Source: Brassica napus (taxonomy: Eukaryota; Streptophyta; Magnoliopsida; Brassicales; Brassicaceae). Taken from it: 64,000 nt of DNA. Shown one piece after another: positions 57,771 to 64,000 of the stretch. The position numbers and the translations under genes were made by a program. The stretch covers positions 8,570,335 through 8,634,334 of the forward strand of contig NC_063438.1 of assembly GCF_020379485.1 (NCBI RefSeq). The letters run 5' to 3'. The notes beneath the pieces were generated by a model. That model searched no databases. It saw only the letters and a list, made by a program, of their open reading frames with translations, and was not told where the DNA came from. The stretch's first letter is position 1, and each line of letters opens with the position of its first letter.

Positions 57771-58546
57771 GTAGGCAGAGAAACCACATGATTCACTACC
57801 AAAACTCTTAAGAATAGCATTGTATGTCGTCTTATGTTTATTTAGGCTCGAGTAGCTCAGAACTGAGATGATGATCTCCATGTGGAGATGATATTCTACT
57901 ACTTTAGGATAATTTTTGTGTATATGTTCAGTCTTTTGTGTGTAGTAGAAGGAAAAATGGTTGCGAGAGATTTTCTCAAAACTTTGTGTTTTTCCACGCT
58001 ATGACACTAGGTGGACCCGAAGGTTCGGAACGATTCTTTTTGTTTTACTATATGGTAATCGCACAATATGATTTTTCTATAGTTTCTCGTAGACATGGCG
58101 ACGACAATCACTATCCGAGCGGAAAAACACTTCAATTTCATTAAATAGGTAATTAAGTAAAACTGAAACCATGAAAGTTTCAACTAAAATGCAGCGAAAT
58201 TTGGTCTTGACAAAAAATAAACAAACCAAAACTGTTAGAAACTGGTAAATTTCAATGGAATTTTCTTATAGAATTACTACTAAAACTATATAAGCTTTAA
58301 TAATAATTAAAGTACGGTCTTGGTCGTTAATCTATCGTTTTTATAGGTATAGGGGTATATGTCAAAACTCTATGATTGTTTTATGACCATTGTTATCTAT
58401 ATATAAACACTCAAAACCCTACATAGATTCAAGTATTCTCACCTTATTACACAAAGTATATATTGGAACTTATAAATAAATAAAAAAGTATATATTGGTT
58501 TCTCTCCTTACTCAAACACACATATCAGAAGATTCACTCCGGCAGT
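57771..58546. other. Spacer between DUF2431 remnant and HMA gene
   Basis: No gene seen. The right part is the promoter and leader of the HMA-domain gene, including a TATA box. Confidence 0.4.
58398..58408 (+). promoter_or_regulatory. TATA box of the HMA-domain gene
   Basis: TATATATAAAC, about 140 bp upstream of the ATG at 58547, with a CA-rich leader following. Motif and distance fit a plant core promoter. Confidence 0.55.
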
Positions 58547-59267
58547 ATGATGAGGGTAAGTGCCCTTTGGTTTTCCTCTTATAGTTAGTTCATTTCGGTG
58601 AAAACAACATTTGTTGAGCAAAACATGCAATATTTCTAGGCATTCTTAAAATAGTGTTGTAAACTTCTTTTTTTTCTTTTTAATAATGTTGTAATTATTT
58701 TCTGTTATATCATATATCTTTCTTTTTGTGCAGCAAAGGATAGTTCTGAAGATTGATATGAGCGAGAATGAGAAAGCAATAAAGAAAGCTATGAAACTCG
58801 CGTCAGGAGCATCAGGTACGTAACACATCTCTATGACTTCTTTTGCATATAACTTGCAAGGCAAGTTAGGTCACGTGAAACGTTTCAGCCAATATATTTT
58901 TGTTTACGTGCATGCAGGTGTGAGATCTGTCGGGATTCAGGGACAGAACGATCAGTTGGTTGTTGTGGGAGCGGGAATTGACACGGCCGAGCTAACACGT
59001 CTGCTCCGGAAGAAAGTTTGTCCCACCACGTCCATCGTCACCGTTCAGGCAGCACCGCCTCCACGGCCCCAGCAGCAGCAGCAGCAACCGCAGTTTCATC
59101 TAATGGAACATCACAACGAGATGGCTCCGGCTAGAAGATGCATATGCGAGATACCGAATTCGGGTTTCTGCGGGTTTTGTAGACTACCCCCTTACCAGAT
59201 GGTAGCTCTGCCATATCCAGCTCCCGTGGTCTACCGTGAAGAATCTGATGGTTGCAGAATCATGTGA
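58547..59267 (+). CDS. HMA-domain isoprenylated protein (HIPP-like) without CxxC
   Basis: Three exons (58547-58555, 58734-58815, 58918-59267) join in frame to 146 residues. The first 65 residues have the heavy-metal-associated fold: QRIVLKIDMSENEKAIKKAM, GASGVRSVGIQGQNDQLVVV and ELTRLLRKK. The metal-binding loop normally holding CxxC is DMSENE here, so copper or zinc binding by the usual pair is unlikely. The middle is Pro/Gln-rich (a CAG run near 59072) and includes a Cys-rich patch, CICEIPNSGFCGFC. The C-terminus CRIM is a CaaX box predicting farnesylation and membrane attachment. Members of this group take part in metal handling and, in non-metal variants, in pathogen and stress responses. 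The start exon of only three codons is typical of the family. Confidence 0.85.
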
Positions 59268-60334
59268 TGTGAAGCTTTCAACTTTGAGTTGATGATATTT
59301 GTTTGAGTTTCTTTTTGTTTATACAAGTTAAGACATTTTAAAATTCGTGGTGCTGTAAATATTGTGACATGTGACATGGGACTAAAAAAAGATTCATTAA
59401 ACCGCAGAAAAAAAAGAAAGTAAAATGTAATGTTTCATGATCGAACTATACTCAAACAAACTATTAAAAGAAAAAAGATTATACGTTATCAAAACTCTTC
59501 ATCTGTGTCCTAATCTTCTGTTACAAAGTAATACTTCTGCGTCTTAAATTGTTTGAGTATATACCCTTTATAATCTGATGAAATGATTTACATTTTAAAT
59601 AGTTTTCTTATAATATGTGTATGTTTTGTCCTGAATCAAGTTGTGCTTAGTATAAACTCTTTATAATGTGATGAAGTCAAGTCCACTATTATCATTTTTA
59701 AGGACTTTGCTTTGGTGAGTGTATAAGGACTGGGTCGTGGATAGAGAGAGTCGTCCACATTCCAAAGAAAATTAGTTTTCATACACACAGAAGTTATGTA
59801 TTTATTATTTTTAAATTACTATTTCGTTGAGTATTTCGTATATTCTTAGTCTAAGAAACCTTAAGGAAACTTCATAAATGAAGAGAGTGAAATGATTGAA
59901 GGAATATATATATTGCATGAGCTGATGATACATTACACACATCTGTATATCGAGAAAAAAGAAAAAAAAAAACTTAAAATACAATATTAGTCTTAAACAT
60001 TGGTGTCTTTTTTTTTTTTTTTTTTTTTTTAAACATTGGTTTTAATCTTGTTTGGAATTAGCATTTCAGCCCATAGATCAATTAACAAGTACTGATCCAG
60101 AAGGCTCAGTATAATATTGGCCCAATAAGTTGTTATTTGTTTTCTGTTTGACCGTTGCATATTTCCCGCCGATTTTCTGAAGGCAGACAAAATTACTAAA
60201 AACAGATCTCTTCAACAACAAAAAACAAAAACAATAAACAAAACTCGCTTTGAACTTTCGTTATTGTTTCATTTTTTCAAATATAAATCTCTATTCATCA
60301 TCCATAACCCTAATCATTCCAGACCTAATAAAAG
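59268..60334. other. Intergenic; poly-T tract, PMEI promoter
   Basis: AT-rich with a pure T run of about 20 at 60009-60030 and an A run at about 59959. No coding sequence recognised. The last 150 bp should hold the promoter of the PMEI gene. Confidence 0.45.
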
Positions 60335-60865
60335 ATGATGAAGCAATTCACCGGACTTATCTTTCTCTGCATCATTTCTTTCTTCTCCATCGGTGGAAAT
60401 GCTGATTCCAGTTTAATTTCCGATCTGTGCAAACATTGTGACGACCCAAAACTCTGCCTCTCTACCATCAAGTCGCGCCCTGAGTCTGGCGAATTTGCAG
60501 CCACCAGCAACCAAATTGAGATTATAGCTATCTCCGTTGCATCGTCAGACGCATCTGCTACTTCTGCTTACATCAAGGAAAAGCTGAGCCACGAGGATTT
60601 GGAGCCAGCAACGGAGGCCACATTTGAAGACTGCCAGAAAAACTACCAAGATGCTGTGGAGCAGCTCGACGACTCAATATCCGCCATGCTCGCTGACGCA
60701 CATGCTGACGTTGACGTCTGGCTGCATGCGGCGATAAGCGCCATAGAGTCATGTGCTACCGAGTTAGAGTCACGCGGAGGAAATGATGCAGAGCTTTCAA
60801 AGAGAAACGAGGTGTTTCTCAAGTTGTGCAAAAACGCTTTGGTGATAAACAAGATGTTATCCTGA
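60335..60865 (+). CDS. Invertase/pectin methylesterase inhibitor (PMEI family)
   Basis: A single-exon gene of 176 residues. A signal peptide (MMKQFTGLIFLCIISFFSIG, cleavage near GNA-DSS) sends it to the apoplast or vacuole. The mature protein shows the four-helix-bundle cysteine pattern: C and C within LCKHCDDPKLC (first disulfide hairpin), then FEDCQKNYQDAV and AIESCATELE (second pair); an extra Cys is in FLKLCKNAL. Family members bind and inhibit either pectin methylesterase (wall stiffness) or acid invertase (sugar release); sequence alone does not decide which. Length is normal. Collinear with Arabidopsis At1g55770 (from memory). Confidence 0.9.
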   Translation: MMKQFTGLIFLCIISFFSIGGNADSSLISDLCKHCDDPKLCLSTIKSRPESGEFAATSNQIEIIAISVASSDASATSAYIKEKLSHEDLEPATEATFEDCQKNYQDAVEQLDDSISAMLADAHADVDVWLHAAISAIESCATELESRGGNDAELSKRNEVFLKLCKNALVINKMLS

Positions 60866-60972
60866 GAATGTTAATCCCCAAAACTTGAATATTATTTATT
60901 TTATTTGGTTTAATTAAGATGAAAGTGGTTCGGTCTGGTTTATTAACAACGGTCCTTGCCTTCAATATAAAA

Positions 60973-62540
60973 CTAGATTTTAACTCGCACATCCGTGCGG
61001 ATATTTTTTTTATTTTATAAATGTATTTTATATTATTAAAAATGTTTTAAATATATAATTTCTATTTTAGTATTCTATATTGTGTAACTCTATAATATTA
61101 TTGTTTATATTTATTATCCGGATTAATATATAGTGATTTGTTTAATACATTTTACTTTGTTATTAATTTTTATTACTTACTAATATATTTTCGAGTTAGG
61201 TACAATAAAATAAAAATATGAAATAATCAAATAGATAGCTTCTTTCAAAATATGTTTTCTTTAATTTATACATTTTGATATAATACATTTTTAAAATTTA
61301 TTCTATAGAAAACAAATATGTTTAAGATAATTTATATTTACATGTTGTGTTTAAATAAATATACTTTAACATATATTATTTTAGTGTTTTACGGATTTAT
61401 AAGTTAAAACACTGTTTTGTTTAAATAATATAGCCCTACTATTTTAGTAAATTTTATACATAGTAGCATCTATCATATTATTTTAGTAAAATTTATTGAT
61501 ATTTGGATATTTTTGGATGTTATAACTATTAAGTTTCCTTTTTATTCTTAATGAAGATTTCAAAATATTAGATTGCTTTAGTTTTTACAACATATATAGT
61601 TTGTTTTTTGGTGGTGCATTTCAAAAAGTTATTCTTGTCAAAAAAATTTTAAAAGTTAAACTACTATTTTTTAGTTTGAAAGATTACATGAATTTTGAAT
61701 TTATTTTTGTTACTATGTTAATACATTATTTTATATAAAAATATTTGAATTTTGGTAATAGTTTCTAAATTTTTCCAACTGATTTTGTTATAATTAAAAT
61801 ATAAGAAGATTTATAATTAAAATTTGGTTTGTCATTAAAAATTTTAATGAGTTACTAAAATTTCACAGTTTTCTAATAACATATTTTTAAATACTATATG
61901 AACTAAATGTAATTATTACTATTATATTTTTGTATATAAAAATTTTAAACAATATATTGTTGAGATTTCAAAATAAATAAAAATATAATATATAGTTGTA
62001 GATATAAAAGTTTAACCTATGTTTATAAATTTATTTTTGTATAAAAAAATTATATAGTTTACCATTTTTAACCCATTTTAATGATGAGTGATAATTTATT
62101 TATGTGAATTTTCTTTAAAAAAAAAACAGTTTGTTAATTTACGTTTTAATATAATTTTGTCATATTTAATTCATATAGCACTTCTATTTTTATATGATAC
62201 AGAATATAATTAGAGAATTTATAAAAAAAAATAGTATATAATTTTTATTTTCTTGTTTTAAAATAACATTTTAGTTAACAACGATTTATAATAATATTAA
62301 ATTACTAATTAAGAAATTAATTAGTGTGTTATTTTATAAAAAATATTTAAATTTTAAGTCAGATTTTGTTAGATTTTTTCTCAACAGGTTTTGTTATAAT
62401 TAAAAACTAAAATTCAAATTTATAGTTGGTATATTTTTAATGTAAATAATCAAATATATCACATTAACTAATTTTTTAAGTGGTCCTACAAGGACTTGTT
62501 AATGGTAGATAAAAATAGAACTCTAAATTAATAGATTAGA
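60973..62540 (-). mobile_element. Non-autonomous Helitron, 1.57 kb
   Basis: On the minus strand it starts TCTAATCTATTAATTTAG at 62540 and ends with the stem CGCAC/GTGCG (60986-60999) followed by AGTTAAAATCTAG at 60973. The flanks are A and T. It is AT-rich and without ORFs. It lies about 110 bp behind the PMEI stop codon. Confidence 0.85.
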
Positions 62541-63297
62541 TCTCACACACTGTGATTAGGATGATTAAGGTCCACTGAAAATGAATACAACGGTGACCTA
62601 AACATATTCATAACGTAATGAATGTAACTAATATTTTGGGAAACAAGGTGGGATAGAATAATCAAGAGTCAAGGTTGGAGATATATAATCAGGATTCAAG
62701 TCTTATATTTTCGGGGAAATGATACGCGACTGATTTGGACATTATTTAAAAGAGGTCAGTTGCTTGTAAGATTGGGTGATGGATAGATTCTAGATTCAGT
62801 GTCCCACAAAATGACAAACACACAAATACATTTCTTCTCCTCTTGGGCCAATTATATATGTACACTTATTCTATGCTTTAATCTATGTATTTCTCAATAT
62901 TCATCACTCAAAAAAGCAATTCAAACAATCTGCATCACAGGTGAGATCATAAGAGAAAACTTGCACTCTTGTAGAGGAATTCAAGATACCACTAAGACCC
63001 CACCATTGGTTGCCTTTCCTCTTAACAACGATAGAATCTTGCTTCTCTTTTTATAAATATCAATGGATAAAACTATATTTTATCATCCAATTTGATAGTT
63101 CGCAAAACCGCCAAAAAAGCTTGATTACACTAATCATATTCTGGTATTCAAGTAAATGCAAGCATAAGCATTCTTGCACATTTTCAAAAATATTTACACA
63201 TGATCAATCGATGGTAATGTTTAGATTGGTTAGCTAAGTATTTGAATTTTACTGAATCAGATTCAAGTGTGGTGATACCATGGAAATACGTTGAATA
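62541..63297. other. Intergenic, no gene seen
   Basis: Unique-looking DNA between two Helitrons. Short ORFs (62799-63056, 63010-63237) have no recognisable homology. Confidence 0.4.
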
Positions 63298-64000
63298 TCT
63301 TATACATTAAAACAGAAGTCATGACTTCTTTTCATGTGTGATTTTTTTTAGTTTGGACCATTTCTAGAAAATATTATATTTTACATAAGTTCATTATTAT
63401 ATCTTTTAATATCTTTATATTTTTATTTGAAATACAAATGAATATATTTAAAATGTTCTAACAAAATCTTTTTAAATCTTCTTAGAATCTTTTTAAATTT
63501 ACTGTTGAAAATGAGTTAGTTTTAATTTAAATTATCATAAAATATAATTAGAAATTAAAATTGAATATATTTTTGGTTTATAAACGAAAATTTAAATAAA
63601 ATGAAATTAATTAATTTCAAAAATACATTTACTAATAATTTCAAAAGATTTTTTTAGAAATAAATATTTATTTCTATTTTAATTTTTTCAAATTTGTTTT
63701 CTAATAAAAATAAAAATCATGATTTTTTGATGAGTGATATTTTTATTTGGACCACCATTTAAATTTTCTATTAAATGTATATCACTAATGCTAATATATA
63801 ATATTTTTAACTACTTTAATCATAATATCTTTTATATCTTTTATTTAAAAAAAACAAATTAAAATTCTAACAAATCTCTTGAAAAAGATTATAATAAGAT
63901 CTTAATTGTCATAAATTGAATATAAATATTTTCAACTAATTTTGTAATTAGTAATGAAATTTTACTAATAGAATAAAATTATATCCTATTTTATCAATTT
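63298..64000 (+). mobile_element. Helitron 5' end, runs off the window
   Basis: TCTTATACATTAAAACAGAAG after an A is a common crucifer Helitron 5' terminus. The following 700 bp are very AT-rich. No 3' hairpin with CTAG appears before base 64000. Confidence 0.6.

Noticed and set aside
60009..60030. Poly-T run as a retrogene tail
   Set aside because: No target duplication or coding sequence on either side; a simple homopolymer.
1..64000. CRISPR arrays, bacterial operons, Shine-Dalgarno sites, tRNA or rRNA genes
   Set aside because: The DNA is plant nuclear; no regularly spaced repeats and no cloverleaf with A and B boxes were recognised by eye. A tRNAscan run would settle the tRNA question.

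Overview
This window is plant nuclear DNA from a crucifer (Brassicaceae), most likely Brassica or a close relative. Genes are split by short AT-rich introns with GT..AG borders, the intergenic DNA is AT-rich and full of transposons, and the proteins read as close relatives of Arabidopsis proteins. The species cannot be fixed from the sequence alone.

The host genes follow, in order, a stretch of Arabidopsis chromosome 1 running from about At1g56040 down to At1g55770 (locus numbers from memory). They are: a U-box E3 ligase of the PUB57/58 kind (3438-5412) with a decayed copy behind it; a renalase-like FAD oxidoreductase (6310-8121, minus); serine acetyltransferase SERAT2;1 (14666-15721, minus); the mitochondrial import subunit TIM50 (21637-23580, minus, 10 exons reconstructed); a mitochondrial PPR protein (23899-25095, minus); the remains of a PARN/AHG2 deadenylase gene (26640-27625, minus); two tandem cellulose-synthase-like E (CSLE1) genes (30320-32911 and 33231-35725, minus); a broken BMT5/DUF2431 methyltransferase-like gene (56777-57770); an HMA-domain protein with a CaaX box (58547-59267); and a PMEI-type inhibitor (60335-60865). 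Two further genes of unknown function lie at 25956-26366 and 28738-29558. Several Arabidopsis neighbours are missing or pseudogenised, as expected after polyploidy followed by gene loss.

Mobile DNA fills the gaps. At the left edge is a PIF/Harbinger element carrying a Myb-like ORF and a DDE transposase. It is followed by an LTR fragment, a 1.05-kb Harbinger-type MITE with a TTA duplication, a 1.0-kb Helitron, hAT-like and fold-back MITEs, and a non-autonomous Mutator-like element with a perfect 9-bp target duplication 62 bp upstream of the SERAT2;1 start codon. A hAT element with a perfect 8-bp duplication lies next to the PARN remnant. The right half holds two 5-kb Helitrons (36042-40897 and 50244-55387), a 5.8-kb LINE with a 16-bp target duplication (41141-46944), a copia-like gag remnant, a minus-strand Helitron (60973-62540), an isolated Helitron 3' end (49280) and a Helitron 5' end that runs out of the window (63298).

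The host genes do not form one pathway. The main interest is structural: precise intron absence and a frameshift that separate the two CSLE1 copies, transposon insertions in a promoter and in an exon, and well-delimited Helitrons. No clearly new multi-gene system was recognised.
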